The notes beneath the pieces were generated by a model. That model saw nothing but the letters and a program-made list of their open reading frames with translations, made no database searches and was not told where the DNA came from. This document shows positions 53,147-62,873 of a stretch of DNA of 64,000 nucleotides, piece by piece (within the stretch, counting starts at the first letter, position 1; each line of letters begins with the position of its first letter). Source of the stretch: Wocania_A spongiicola (lineage in GTDB: Bacteria; Bacteroidota; Bacteroidia; Flavobacteriales; Flavobacteriaceae). Position numbers and translations under genes: made by a program. The stretch lies in NCBI RefSeq assembly GCF_023502325.1, contig NZ_JAMFLZ010000004.1:434001-498000 (forward strand), in the 5' to 3' direction.

Positions 53147-54511
53147 ATGAATATGAAGAAGTTTATTTTATTAACCGCAGTATTAACATTATTAGCTAGT
53201 TGTGGCTCTAAAGATAGGGGAGAACTAGTAGGTGTTAAAGGTAAAAAATGGCACCCAGAAAAACCGTATGGAATGGAACTAGTTCCAGGCGGTGCATTTA
53301 TTATGGGAAAAGCCGATGACGATCTTGCTGGAATACATGATGCTCCTGCAAAAACAGTTACTGTTAGAGCATTATATATGGATGCAACAGAAATAACTAA
53401 TAGCGAGTACAGACAATTTGTTAATTGGGTAAGAGATTCTATAGTTAGAATGAAACTTGCAGTTTTAGCAGATGAGGTTGGAAAAATTCCAGAAGATGGA
53501 GGTATTGGTGAGTATGCTTTTAAAGATGCCGATACAGCAAATATGTCAGTTTACGAAAAATATATGTTTGAAAACTATACAGGTTTAGGACCAACTGGTT
53601 ATGAGGGTAGAAAAATAAACCATGACGTAGATTTAATTTTCGATACTGATGAATATCCAGATGAGTACTATACTGAAGTTATGGATACTATGTATTTGCC
53701 ATTAGAAGAGTCTTATAATGGGCAGCGTACTTGGGATGTTAAAAAGTTTAAGTTTCAATTCAGTCACATGGATATTCAAGAAGCTGCGAGAAACAGAGGT
53801 ATAAAACGTAAAGATGTTATTATTAAAGAAGAAATAGAAGTATACCCAGACACAACAGTATGGATTAGAGATTTTGCCTATTCTTATAACGAACCAATGC
53901 ATAACGATTATTTTTGGCATGATGCGTATAGCGAATATCCAGTTGTAGGTTTAACTTGGAAACAAGCTAAAGCATTTTGTGAGTGGAGAACAATTAATAA
54001 AAACTCATATCAAAAATCAAAAAGGGCAGCATTTGTAAATAGATTCAGATTACCATCTGAAGCTGAGTGGGAGTATGCCGCAAGAGGAGGTCTTCAAGCT
54101 GCAACATACCCATGGGGAGGGCCTTACACGAAAAGTGACAGAGGTTGTTTTATGGCAAACTTTAAACCAGTTCGTGGTGATTATGCTGCAGATCAAGCAT
54201 TATATACTGTAGAAGCAAAATCTTATGAGCCAAATGATTATAATTTATATAATATGGCAGGTAATGTTTCAGAATGGGTAAATGCATCATACGATCCGAA
54301 TTCTTACGAATATTCATCAACGATAAATCCAAGTGTAAACGATAACGATAATCAACGTAAAGTTGTAAGAGGAGGTTCTTGGAAAGATGTTGCTTACTAT
54401 TTACAAGTAAGCTCAAGAGATTACGAATACGCAGATTCTGCAAGAAGTTATATAGGTTTCAGAACAGTACAAGATTACATGGGGACACAAGTAACAGGTA
54501 AGAAACCTTAA
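53147..54511 (+). CDS. gldK: Gliding motility / type IX secretion lipoprotein GldK
   Basis: The protein has 454 aa. A lipoprotein leader (ILLTAVLTLLASCGSKD; Cys about 19) precedes a formylglycine-generating-enzyme-like (sulfatase-modifying) domain: GGAFIMGKADDD, DATEITNSEYRQF, RLPSEAEWEYAARGG, NMAGNVSEWV, VVRGGSW. GldK forms a ring with GldN at the outer membrane under the T9SS. The alternative start two codons on (ATG 53153) is equally possible. First of four T9SS core genes. Confidence 0.96.
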   Translation: MNMKKFILLTAVLTLLASCGSKDRGELVGVKGKKWHPEKPYGMELVPGGAFIMGKADDDLAGIHDAPAKTVTVRALYMDATEITNSEYRQFVNWVRDSIVRMKLAVLADEVGKIPEDGGIGEYAFKDADTANMSVYEKYMFENYTGLGPTGYEGRKINHDVDLIFDTDEYPDEYYTEVMDTMYLPLEESYNGQRTWDVKKFKFQFSHMDIQEAARNRGIKRKDVIIKEEIEVYPDTTVWIRDFAYSYNEPMHNDYFWHDAYSEYPVVGLTWKQAKAFCEWRTINKNSYQKSKRAAFVNRFRLPSEAEWEYAARGGLQAATYPWGGPYTKSDRGCFMANFKPVRGDYAADQALYTVEAKSYEPNDYNLYNMAGNVSEWVNASYDPNSYEYSSTINPSVNDNDNQRKVVRGGSWKDVAYYLQVSSRDYEYADSARSYIGFRTVQDYMGTQVTGKKP

Positions 54512-54597
54512 TAATAAATTTAATCAAATCAATAATAATAAATACTATTAATTAACCTACTTAAGTATTACTACTTAAAATTAAAAACCGAAAAATT

Positions 54598-55233
54598 ATG
54601 GCACAGTCAAGAGCAAGTAAAAGATTTATGAATATGGCTTACGGATTAGGAGCATCAATTGTAATTGTTGGAGCACTATTCAAAATTATTCATTTTGAAA
54701 TTGGACCTTTAACAGGTAACGTTATGTTAACCTTAGGTTTAGTTACCGAAGCAATTATTTTTGCTATTTCAGCATTCGAACCAGTAGACGACGATTTAGA
54801 TTGGTCGCTAGTGTATCCTGAATTAGCTGGAGGACAATCAGATAAAAACACAAAAGAAAACCCACAAGGTTTATTATCTAAAAAACTAGATGAGTTATTA
54901 AAAGATGCTAAAATTGATGGCGAATTAATGGCTAGTTTAGGAGATAGTATTAAAAACTTTGAAGGTGCTGCAAAGAATATATCTTCAACTGTAGATTCTG
55001 TTGAAGCTACTAAAAAGTATGGAGAAGAGTTAACATTAGCTGCTGCACAAATGGAGTCTTTAAATAGTCTTTATAAAGTACAATTAGAGAGTGTAAATAA
55101 ACAAGCTTCAATTAACGAAGAGTCTATAGAGAATGCTGCTAAATTAAAAGAGCAAATGCAATCTTTAGCGTCTAATTTATCTTCATTAAATGGAGTATAC
55201 GGTGGTATGTTAACTGCAATGAACAAAAACTAA
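54598..55233 (+). CDS. gldL: Type IX secretion motor protein GldL
   Basis: The 211-aa protein has two N-terminal membrane helices (GASIVIVGALFKIIHF and MLTLGLVTEAIIFAISAF) carrying the Glu and Lys residues of the proton channel, then a cytoplasmic helical tail rich in Ser, Glu and Asn. GldL with GldM makes the proton-driven motor for gliding and secretion. It lies 86 bp after gldK. Confidence 0.96.
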   Translation: MAQSRASKRFMNMAYGLGASIVIVGALFKIIHFEIGPLTGNVMLTLGLVTEAIIFAISAFEPVDDDLDWSLVYPELAGGQSDKNTKENPQGLLSKKLDELLKDAKIDGELMASLGDSIKNFEGAAKNISSTVDSVEATKKYGEELTLAAAQMESLNSLYKVQLESVNKQASINEESIENAAKLKEQMQSLASNLSSLNGVYGGMLTAMNKN

Positions 55234-55279
55234 TTAGGGGTTAAGCCCAAATATTAATTAACCAAAAACCTAATTAGAC

Positions 55280-56842
55280 ATGGCAGGAGGAAATTTATCA
55301 CCACGACAGAAAATGATTAATCTGATGTATTTAATATTTATAGCAATGCTAGCTTTAAATATGTCAAAAGAAGTGCTTTCAGCCTTCGGATTAATGAACG
55401 AAAAGCTTACTGAATCTAACGAAGCAACCTCATTACGTAATAAAAGTTTTGTTGCAAGCTTAGACCAAAAAGCAGCAGATCAACCTGAGAAATATGCACC
55501 ATTAAAATCTAAAGCAGATCAAATTGATGCCTTGGCAAAAAAGTTTGATACTTATATAGAAGATTTAAAGACAAAGATGACTGCCAAACTTGATGATCCA
55601 ACCGATTATGAGATTATGGATAAAGGAGATTATCTTGATGAAAACTTTTTCAAAGGAGATAAGCTCAAGGAAGAAGGGCAAGAGTTTTTAAACCAAATCG
55701 CATCATTTAGAGATGGTGTTACGGCATTATTGGCAAATGAAGACGGTATGGAAGATGTTGTTAAGGACGTGCAAAATAAGTTTAGTACAGAAGATGTTCG
55801 TAATAGAGATAATGTTAAGCAAAGTTGGTTAGATTATCACTATAAAGGGTTTCCTTTAGTGGCATCTTTAACTAAAATGACACAGCTTCAAGCTGATGTT
55901 AAAACCACTGAATCTGAAGTGTTATCTAAAATGCTAGAAGGAGAGCTTGGTAAACAAGTTTCTATGACAAACTATACAACATTAATGGAAACTTCAAAAT
56001 CAGCTTACTTTAACGGCGAGCAATTTGATGGACAAATTGTATTAGGTCGTAAAGATGCTTCTACAAAACCAAAAAGAGTTGAACTAACTTTAGATGGAAG
56101 ACCATTAACTGAAAATCAATATTCTATTGAAGATGGTAAAGTAAAATTGAAAATAGGAACTGGTGGTGTTGGCGAGCATAAAATTGAAGGTAACTTGTTT
56201 TTTGGTGAAGGTGGAGAGGAAATTCCAGTGCCAGTTAACTCTTCATTCGCAACGGTAGCTAAACCAAATTCAGCAACCATTTCAGCAGATAAAATGAATG
56301 TAGTGTACAGAGGTGTTAAAAACCCAATGACTATTTCGTTTGCAGGGATTCCAGATAATAAAGTAAATGCTAGTGCGCAAGGTTTATCAAGAAAATCGGG
56401 TAGTAGCTATGTAATGGATGCTACAAGAATTCAAGGTAGAGAAGTTACTATTAATGTTACAGGTACATTACCAGATGGAGGTAGAGTTAGTGATAATGCG
56501 AAGTTTAGAATTAAAGATTTACCAAAACCAACAGGTACAGTAAGAGGAGAAGATGGTGCATTAAAAATGCAAAAAAATAGCCTTACTATTTCGACTATTG
56601 GTGCAAAATTTGATGATTTCGATTTCGAATTACCATTACGTGTTACAGGGTTTAAATTTAAAGTTCCTGGACAACCTACAATAAATGTTAAAGGAAACAA
56701 GTTAGATAGTAGAGCAAAAGGAGCTTTACGTAAAGCTAAGCGTGGTTCTGGAGTTCAAATATTTGATATTGAAGCTAAAGCCAGTGGTGTTAGTGTGATA
56801 CTTAAAAAAGTATCTCCAGTATTTATTGAGCTTACAAACTAG
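55280..56842 (+). CDS. gldM: Type IX secretion motor shaft protein GldM
   Basis: The 520-aa protein has one N-terminal membrane helix (MINLMYLIFIAMLALNM, about 11-27) next to the conserved Arg, followed by four periplasmic domains (helical D1 from about 40, then beta-sandwich D2 to D4). It couples the inner-membrane motor to the GldK/GldN ring. It begins 46 bp after gldL. The length is as in F. johnsoniae. Confidence 0.96.
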   Translation: MAGGNLSPRQKMINLMYLIFIAMLALNMSKEVLSAFGLMNEKLTESNEATSLRNKSFVASLDQKAADQPEKYAPLKSKADQIDALAKKFDTYIEDLKTKMTAKLDDPTDYEIMDKGDYLDENFFKGDKLKEEGQEFLNQIASFRDGVTALLANEDGMEDVVKDVQNKFSTEDVRNRDNVKQSWLDYHYKGFPLVASLTKMTQLQADVKTTESEVLSKMLEGELGKQVSMTNYTTLMETSKSAYFNGEQFDGQIVLGRKDASTKPKRVELTLDGRPLTENQYSIEDGKVKLKIGTGGVGEHKIEGNLFFGEGGEEIPVPVNSSFATVAKPNSATISADKMNVVYRGVKNPMTISFAGIPDNKVNASAQGLSRKSGSSYVMDATRIQGREVTINVTGTLPDGGRVSDNAKFRIKDLPKPTGTVRGEDGALKMQKNSLTISTIGAKFDDFDFELPLRVTGFKFKVPGQPTINVKGNKLDSRAKGALRKAKRGSGVQIFDIEAKASGVSVILKKVSPVFIELTN

Positions 56843-56881
56843 AATATTGGGTTAAACCCTAATAATTAAAAAGTAAAAGAA

Positions 56882-57772
56882 ATGAATTTAAAAAGTTTTT
56901 TATTAACCGCAGTAACTGTTTTTACAGTGTCTGGTGTATTTGCACAAGCAAACATATTAAACGCTAAAAGTCCAGATGAAATTGGAGTAAGAACAGACGC
57001 GCAAAAAGCAGTCGATAATGATAAACCATTAGAGTATGGTTATGTTGACGATAGAGATGTTCTTTTTTCTAAAATGGTTTGGGAAAAGGTTGTTCTTGAT
57101 GAGCGCTCTAACTTTCCACTTTACTATCCTATAGATACTAATAACATTGGTAGTGATAGACGTTCATTGTACGATGTACTTATGAAGAGTGTGAAAGATG
57201 GAAAAATAAAAAACATTTATGATGATTCTTATTTTACGACTAAAAGAACTTTAAAAGATATTGAAGCTGCTTTAACAATGATTGATACTACAGAATTAGG
57301 TATTGAGCAATTAAATGCAGGTGAAGAATTGTCTCCTGAGTATATTAACAGACGTGATATTACAGCGGCAGATATTAAAGAATATCATATAAAAGGACTT
57401 TGGTATTTTGATAAGCGACAAGCTGAAATGAAATACAGGTTATTAGGAATTGCACCAGTTGCACCAGATGTGAATTTTATTGATACAGACGAGCCAGATT
57501 TAGTACCTCTTTTTTGGGTATTCTTCCCAGATGCTAGAGAAGTATTACATGAAGCAAAATCGTTTAACAATGAGAATAGTTCTATTCCTTTTTCTTTCGA
57601 TCATATATTGAATTCTAGACGTTTTCATGGCTATATTTATAGAGAAGAAAATGTACAAGGCGATAGAAAAATTAGTGAATATGTATCTCAAAATGCATTA
57701 ATGCAATTATTAGAATCTGAACGAATTAAAGATAAAATTCGTGATTTTGAACTAGATATGTGGACATATTAG
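56882..57772 (+). CDS. gldN: Gliding motility / type IX secretion protein GldN
   Basis: The 296-aa protein has a signal peptide ending VFAQ (about 21). Conserved segments are EYGYVDDRDVLFSKMVWEKV, IKEYHIKGLWYFDKRQAEMKYRLLGIAP (in part) and PLFWVFFPDAREVLHEA. GldN joins GldK in the periplasmic ring. A terminator follows 20 bp downstream, ending the gldKLMN operon. Confidence 0.96.
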   Translation: MNLKSFLLTAVTVFTVSGVFAQANILNAKSPDEIGVRTDAQKAVDNDKPLEYGYVDDRDVLFSKMVWEKVVLDERSNFPLYYPIDTNNIGSDRRSLYDVLMKSVKDGKIKNIYDDSYFTTKRTLKDIEAALTMIDTTELGIEQLNAGEELSPEYINRRDITAADIKEYHIKGLWYFDKRQAEMKYRLLGIAPVAPDVNFIDTDEPDLVPLFWVFFPDAREVLHEAKSFNNENSSIPFSFDHILNSRRFHGYIYREENVQGDRKISEYVSQNALMQLLESERIKDKIRDFELDMWTY

Positions 57773-57792
57773 GTCCCACAACATAATAAAAT

Positions 57793-57824
57793 AAAAACAC
57801 TCACTTTTAGTGGGTGTTTTTTTT
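57793..57824 (+). terminator. Terminator of the gldKLMN operon
   Basis: AAAAACACTCACT, TTT, AGTGGGTGTTTTT followed by more T residues. Confidence 0.75.
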
Positions 57825-57881
57825 GTTTCTTTTTGCCGTTCTGTATTACGATGCAGAATCCATTTTTTATCTTCGCAACAA

Positions 57882-58928
57882 ATGCAAGTAGATTATATAG
57901 TAGTAGGTATTGGTTTAGCAGGAATTAGTTTTTGTGAACAATTAAAAGCTAATAACAAAACATTTGCGATTTTTGACAATAAATCACAACAATCGTCTGT
58001 GGTTGCTGGTGGATTATATAATCCTGTGGTGTTAAAGCGTTTTACATCTGTTTGGAAAAGTAAAGAGCAATTACAAAAGGCGTTGCCTATGTATGCCAAT
58101 TTGGAAAATGAACTAAACGTAAAGTTAGATTATAAAATACCTGTATATCGAAAATTCGCATCGCTTGAAGAGCAAAACGATTGGTTTGCTGCTTCTGATA
58201 AACCAAAGCTTTCTGAATATCTTTCAACAAGTATTATTAAAAATGAAAATAATGCTATTGAGGCACCTTTTGGTTTTGGCGAAGTATTGCAAACGGGTAG
58301 AATTGATGTTAAGTGTTTAATTGAATCTTATAAAAAGCAACTGTTAAAAGATAAGCTGCTTTTTAATGAAGTTTTAAATTATGATGCTATTGAAGTTTTA
58401 AAAAACAGAATTCAATATAAAGATATTAAGGCTAAGTATATTGTATTTGCTGAAGGCTTTGGTGTTACTCAGAATCCTTTTTTTAATGATCTACCATTAG
58501 TACCAACAAAGGGAGAATTATTAACGATACATGCTCCAGATTTAAAGATTAATTTTGTGTTGAAAGCTGGTGTTTTTTTAATTCCTTTAAAAGATGACTT
58601 GTATATTGTTGGAGCTACTTACGAATGGGGTGACACAACTAATAAAACTACAGATAAAGCCAAAGAAGAATTATTAAGTAAGCTTGAAAGGCTAATAAAG
58701 TGCCCGTTTAAAGTTGTTAATCACGTTGCAGGTGTAAGACCAACCGTTAAGGACAGACGCCCGCTAGTTGGACAACATGCAACACATAAAAGCATGTATG
58801 TGTTAAACGGATTGGGAACACGTGGTGTTATGATTGGACCTTATGTGGCTCAACAGCTTTATAATTTTATTGAAAGGGATACCTCTTTAGAAACAGATAT
58901 TGATATTAAGCGTTTTAATTTGCGTTAA
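57882..58928 (+). CDS. FAD-dependent oxidoreductase (DAO family)
   Basis: ATG 57882 (MQVDYIVVGIGLAGISFCEQL) gives 348 aa and places the Rossmann dinucleotide motif GIGLAG at the N-terminus; an upstream in-frame start at 57810 lies within the gldN terminator and is rejected. Later FAD features include GELLTIHAP, YIVGATYEWGD, and a C-terminal GVRPTVKDRRPLVG ... GLGTRGVMIGPY block, as in glycine/D-amino-acid oxidase-like proteins. The substrate is unknown. The stop codon and last codons overlap the start of an intergenic repeat (58921-59007). Confidence 0.85.
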   Translation: MQVDYIVVGIGLAGISFCEQLKANNKTFAIFDNKSQQSSVVAGGLYNPVVLKRFTSVWKSKEQLQKALPMYANLENELNVKLDYKIPVYRKFASLEEQNDWFAASDKPKLSEYLSTSIIKNENNAIEAPFGFGEVLQTGRIDVKCLIESYKKQLLKDKLLFNEVLNYDAIEVLKNRIQYKDIKAKYIVFAEGFGVTQNPFFNDLPLVPTKGELLTIHAPDLKINFVLKAGVFLIPLKDDLYIVGATYEWGDTTNKTTDKAKEELLSKLERLIKCPFKVVNHVAGVRPTVKDRRPLVGQHATHKSMYVLNGLGTRGVMIGPYVAQQLYNFIERDTSLETDIDIKRFNLR

Positions 58929-59007
58929 GGATTGCAATGAAAATCCTCTTTGTGAGTAACGAGCAAAAAGATTGTAATGGAAAGCCTGACCTGATAGGGT
59001 AACGCCC
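58921..59007 (-). repeat. Intergenic flavobacterial repeat, copy 2
   Basis: Read on the - strand it begins GGGCGTTACCCTATCAGGTC and ends GCAATCCTTAACGCA. The ends and a GTC(G/A)GGCTTTC block match copy 1 at 29267-29373. The repeat's last bases supply the final codons and TAA of the oxidoreductase gene. Confidence 0.65.
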
Positions 59008-59015
59008 AAAAAAAA

Positions 59016-59399
59016 TTATTTTTTAGCCAAACCCTTATCGTAATGCATAAAAAAGTTAATCCAAATATTTCTTGAAAGACGTAAAATAACAGGCATAAAA
59101 ATAATTAACGTGGCTACTATTGAGATAAAAATCGCATTTATTCCTGCGTTAAAAACAAAAAAGGAAATAACGAAAGCAGCAGTAGCAAATGCTATACCAA
59201 CAGGGTAGCTTACGTACATTGAGCCATAGAAAAAAGAAGGCTCAATTTTGTATTTAGTACCACAATTAGAACAATTTTCGTTCATACTTAGAGCTTCGGA
59301 AAGTATATACGGATTCTTGTTTTTAAACATAGATTCTTCATGACATTTAGGACAAGACCCTGTAAAAATGCTATATATTTTTGTTCCTTTTTTAAACAT
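59016..59399 (-). CDS. DUF983 family membrane protein
   Basis: ATG 59399 (MFKKGTKIYSIFTGSCPKC) gives 127 aa; an upstream start at 59426 would add 9 residues. The N-terminal part has two Cys pairs, CPKCHE and CSNCGTKY, a zinc-ribbon-like set typical of DUF983. Two or three membrane helices follow (YVSYPVGIAFATAAFVISFF; AIFISIVATLIIFMPVIL). The function is unknown. It is divergent from the ABC-F gene. Confidence 0.85.
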   Translation of the reverse strand: MFKKGTKIYSIFTGSCPKCHEESMFKNKNPYILSEALSMNENCSNCGTKYKIEPSFFYGSMYVSYPVGIAFATAAFVISFFVFNAGINAIFISIVATLIIFMPVILRLSRNIWINFFMHYDKGLAKK

Positions 59400-59485
59400 A
59401 ATATTTGTGTATTTTTGCAAGCGCAATTAATAGGACAAAAGTAAGTTTTTAATAATTAAAGTTCTGTTATATAAGTTACATTTCT

Positions 59486-61396
59486 ATGATGAATATTCAT
59501 AATTTATCGATTTCATTTCAAGGCGAATACTTGTTTGAGGATATCACTTTTAAACTTGGTAATGGTGATAGGATAGGTCTTATTGGAAAAAATGGTGCAG
59601 GGAAATCGACAATGCTTAAAATTTTATCAAAAGAAATGGAGCCAGATTCTGGTCAAATTGCAGCAGATAAAGAGCTAAAGATTGGGTTTTTAAAGCAAGA
59701 TATTGATTTTGTTTTGGGTAGAACAGTACTTGAAGAAGCCTACGAAGCATTTACCGAAATTAAGGAGTTAGAGGCTAAAATGGAAGCCGTAAATACCCAA
59801 ATGGCTGAGAGAACTGATTATGAGAGTGCTGGGTACCATCAATTAATGATTGATATAAACGAGCTTCAACATCAATACGAAATTTTAGGTGGTTATAATT
59901 ATCAGGGTGATACAGAAAAGATTTTACAAGGTCTTGGTTTTAAGCGAGGAGATTTTAATAAACTAACTGATACATTTTCTGGTGGATGGCGTATGCGTAT
60001 CGAACTCGCAAAACTCCTTCTTCAGAATAATGATATATTATTATTAGATGAGCCCACAAATCACTTAGATATTGAATCTATTATTTGGCTAGAAGGGTTT
60101 TTGAAAAATTATCCAGGTGCTGTGGTAATTGTATCTCACGATAAAATGTTTTTAGATAACGTAACTAATAGAACTATTGAAATATCTTTAGGCAGAATTT
60201 ACGATTACCCTAAACCCTATACTAAGTATTTAGTGCTTCGTGAAGAGTTAAGAACTCAGCAATTAGCATCTCAAAAAAATCAGCAAAAACAAATAGAGCA
60301 AACAGAGCGGCTTATTGAGAAGTTTAGAGCAAAAGCATCAAAGGCAACTATGGCGCAATCGCTTATAAAAAAGCTTGATAAGATTGATAGAATTGAAGTT
60401 GATGAAGATGATAACAGCGTTATGACACTTAATTTTCCGGTGTCAATTACTCCAGGGAAAGTAGCGGTTGAAGCTGAAGACATTTCGAAAAATTATGGAG
60501 ATAACCAAGTTTTAAAACAAATTAGTTTACTCATTGAGCGCGATAGTAAAACCGCTTTTGTTGGACAAAATGGTCAAGGTAAATCTACATTAGCCAAAAT
60601 TATTGTTGGCGATATAAAGTATGATGGGTATTTAAAACTAGGGCATAATGTACAGATTGGATATTTTGCTCAAAATCAAGCAGAGTATTTAGATGGAAAC
60701 AAAACGGTACATGATACCATGATTGATGCCGCTAATGAAACAAATAGGAGTAAAGTTCGCGATATTTTAGGCTCATTTTTATTTAGAGGGGAAGAGGTAG
60801 ATAAGTATGTTCGTGTGTTATCCGGAGGTGAGCGTAACCGATTGGCTTTGGCAAAGCTAATGCTACAACCATTTAATGTTTTAATAATGGATGAACCCAC
60901 AAATCACCTAGATATTAAGTCTAAAAATGTTTTAAAAGAAGCTTTAAAAAGATTTGAAGGAACTTTAATTTTAGTGTCTCACGATCGTGATTTTTTACAA
61001 GGTTTAACAAATAGAGTTTACGAGTTTAAAGATCATAAAATAAAAGAATATTTAGGTGATATAGACTATTATTTAGATCAACGTAAAGTTGAAAATTTAC
61101 GTGAAGTGGAAAAACGTACCGTTGTAAAGGAAACGCCTAAGGTAAAAAAACAACAATCGTACGAAGACCAGAAAAAGATAAAATCTCTAAATAATAAATT
61201 AAGCAATGTTGAGTCTAAAATTAATCAGTTAGAACGAGAGATTAAAGCCATTGATGTTTCGCTAGAGATTAATTATGAGGAAGTAACATCTCAACCTAAT
61301 TTTTTCGATGATTATCAAAAAAAGAAGTCTGATTTAGAAAGCTTTATGCAAAAATGGGAAGATATTCAGCTTGAAATTGAGCAGTACACCGATTAG
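59486..61396 (+). CDS. ABC-F family ATPase (ribosome-associated type)
   Basis: The 636-aa protein has two ABC ATPase domains and no membrane helix. Domain 1: Walker A GKNGAGKST, signature FSGGWRMR, Walker B LLLDEPTNHLD. Domain 2: GQNGQGKST, LSGGERNR, LIMDEPTNHLD. The linker between is basic and helical; a C-terminal coiled-coil (SNVESKINQLEREIKA) resembles Uup. ABC-F proteins act on the ribosome (EttA/Uup types) or give antibiotic resistance; a housekeeping role is more likely here because no resistance-type linker is obvious. ATG 59489 is an equally possible start. Confidence 0.93.
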   Translation: MMNIHNLSISFQGEYLFEDITFKLGNGDRIGLIGKNGAGKSTMLKILSKEMEPDSGQIAADKELKIGFLKQDIDFVLGRTVLEEAYEAFTEIKELEAKMEAVNTQMAERTDYESAGYHQLMIDINELQHQYEILGGYNYQGDTEKILQGLGFKRGDFNKLTDTFSGGWRMRIELAKLLLQNNDILLLDEPTNHLDIESIIWLEGFLKNYPGAVVIVSHDKMFLDNVTNRTIEISLGRIYDYPKPYTKYLVLREELRTQQLASQKNQQKQIEQTERLIEKFRAKASKATMAQSLIKKLDKIDRIEVDEDDNSVMTLNFPVSITPGKVAVEAEDISKNYGDNQVLKQISLLIERDSKTAFVGQNGQGKSTLAKIIVGDIKYDGYLKLGHNVQIGYFAQNQAEYLDGNKTVHDTMIDAANETNRSKVRDILGSFLFRGEEVDKYVRVLSGGERNRLALAKLMLQPFNVLIMDEPTNHLDIKSKNVLKEALKRFEGTLILVSHDRDFLQGLTNRVYEFKDHKIKEYLGDIDYYLDQRKVENLREVEKRTVVKETPKVKKQQSYEDQKKIKSLNNKLSNVESKINQLEREIKAIDVSLEINYEEVTSQPNFFDDYQKKKSDLESFMQKWEDIQLEIEQYTD

Positions 61397-61491
61397 AAAT
61401 GTTAAAATTTAGTGCATTTCGTCGAATAAAATAGTTTTTAGTCTGGTTATAGCCTACTTTCGTAGGAGAATTAATCCCAAATTTATTCAAA

Positions 61492-62316
61492 ATGAAGACT
61501 TTTAAACTTATAGTTGTATGCTTTTTAGTATCGGCATATTCTTTTGCTAATATTTCCTCAAACGAAAAAGAAGCATTATTAGCCTTATACAATTCAACAA
61601 AAGGTAGTGAATGGAACTCAACTTGGGACCTTAGTGCATCTATCGATTCTTGGTATGGTGTAACAGTTGAGAATGGTAAAATTGTAGAAATTAATTTACC
61701 TTTTAACAATCTTCAAGGAACATTACCTCAAGAAATAGGGAACCTTGTTTCTTTACGAAAATTAAATTTTGGTTTCAATAAATTAGAAGGAAAGATTCCA
61801 ACAGAATTAGCAAATTTAAAAGAGTTAACTTCTTTAGAATTGTTTATGAATAGTTTTGAAGGAGAAATACCAACAGAACTTGGTAGCTTAAAAAAATTAG
61901 AATCATTAAAATTATATAGCAATAAGCTTACGGGTAATATTCCAATGTCATTAATGAGTTTAACAAACTTAAAGGAACTTTTATTAGGAAGTAACTTTTT
62001 AACAGGAACTATTCCTAACCAAATTTATGCTTTATCAAAATTAGAAAAGCTAAGTGTTATGGATAATAAAATGGATGGAGAGATACCTGTTGAAATTGCA
62101 CAATTATCTCAGTTACAAGAATTATTATTATCAAGTAATAAATTTACTGGCGACTTACCAATGGAGTTTATGAATTTAACAAAGTTAAATACGTTTATGG
62201 TAAGCGATAATAATTTAAACCAAGAATACATAAGTGTATCTGGAAAGAATCCACCTAGTTTAATGCATTTAGAATTACAAAATGCAACAGCAACAATGGA
62301 TATTGAAAAAGATTAG
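61492..62316 (+). CDS. Exported leucine-rich-repeat protein
   Basis: The 274-aa protein has a signal peptide to SFAN (about 20). An N-cap region (EKEALLALYNSTKGSEWNST) resembles the LRRNT of plant-type LRRs. About eight repeats of LxxLxxLxLxxNxLxGxIPxE follow, for example LKELTSLELFMNSFEGEIP, LKKLESLKLYSNKLTGNIP and LSKLEKLSVMDNKMDGEIP. There is no C-terminal sorting signal, so a periplasmic or loosely surface location is likely. Upstream, CCTAC-TTTC-GTAGG (61453-61466) could form a small hairpin. The binding partner is unknown. Confidence 0.88.
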   Translation: MKTFKLIVVCFLVSAYSFANISSNEKEALLALYNSTKGSEWNSTWDLSASIDSWYGVTVENGKIVEINLPFNNLQGTLPQEIGNLVSLRKLNFGFNKLEGKIPTELANLKELTSLELFMNSFEGEIPTELGSLKKLESLKLYSNKLTGNIPMSLMSLTNLKELLLGSNFLTGTIPNQIYALSKLEKLSVMDNKMDGEIPVEIAQLSQLQELLLSSNKFTGDLPMEFMNLTKLNTFMVSDNNLNQEYISVSGKNPPSLMHLELQNATATMDIEKD

Positions 62317-62345
62317 TTAGAGTGAAGTTTTTCATAAATTAGTAA

Positions 62346-62381
62346 AATAGATAACAATAACTTGTTATCTATTTTTTTTGA
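62346..62381 (+). terminator. Terminator after the LRR gene
   Basis: AATAGATAACAA, TAAC, TTGTTATCTATT: a perfect 12-bp stem followed by T residues. Confidence 0.8.
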
Positions 62382-62392
62382 CCTTATTTTAA

Positions 62393-62575
62393 ATGAAAGA
62401 ACATTATTTTACTTGCCCGTATTGTTGGGAAAACATATCGATGCTAATAGATAATTCGGTTTCTAAGCAAACTTATATTGAAGATTGTGAAGTGTGTTGT
62501 AATCCTATTCAGGTTTCTGTACACTTTTCAAATTCAGAATTAATAGATTTTCAAGTAGATAGCATTGAGCAATAA
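62393..62575 (+). CDS. CPXCG-motif cysteine-rich protein
   Basis: This 60-aa cytoplasmic protein has CPYC (C8, C11) and CEVCC (C32, C35, C36), the two halves of a zinc-binding knuckle, as in the CPXCG family. Its size is normal. It lies 17-20 bp after a terminator. The function is unknown; it precedes the initiator tRNA. Confidence 0.8.
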   Translation: MKEHYFTCPYCWENISMLIDNSVSKQTYIEDCEVCCNPIQVSVHFSNSELIDFQVDSIEQ

Positions 62576-62592
62576 TTTTTTTGTTTTTTATG

Positions 62593-62623
62593 TTTGTTAA
62601 AGTTAAAAAGGGTTGTATATTTG
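62593..62623 (+). promoter_or_regulatory. Consensus promoter of the initiator tRNA
   Basis: TTTG (62593-62596), exactly 19 bp, TATATTTG (62616-62623): the ideal Bacteroidota promoter form. About 70 bases of leader separate it from the tRNA. It starts just inside the end of the gap after the CPXCG gene. Confidence 0.8.
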
Positions 62624-62694
62624 CAGTCCGAAATGATTTGGTCGGCATTATGAACCGAGAGTTAAAAGCTAAGTAAATTATTTTGTTATTATAT

Positions 62695-62767
<73 letters not shown>

Positions 62768-62777
62768 CTAAGTAAAG

Positions 62778-62805
62778 CCTTCAGCCTTTGGTTGGAGGTT
62801 TTTTT
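62778..62805 (+). terminator. Terminator of the tRNA transcript
   Basis: CCTTCAGC, CTTTG, GTTGGAGG (two G-T pairs) then seven T residues. Confidence 0.65.
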
Positions 62806-62873
62806 ATTATGAGCGAGAAAGTACTCTATTTTAGAGAAGACTTTATAAGTTTAGTAATTATAATAACTAAAGC

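Noticed and set aside
57810..57881. Longer N-terminus of the FAD oxidoreductase
   Set aside because: It lies inside the gldKLMN terminator, and the Rossmann motif is expected close to the start.
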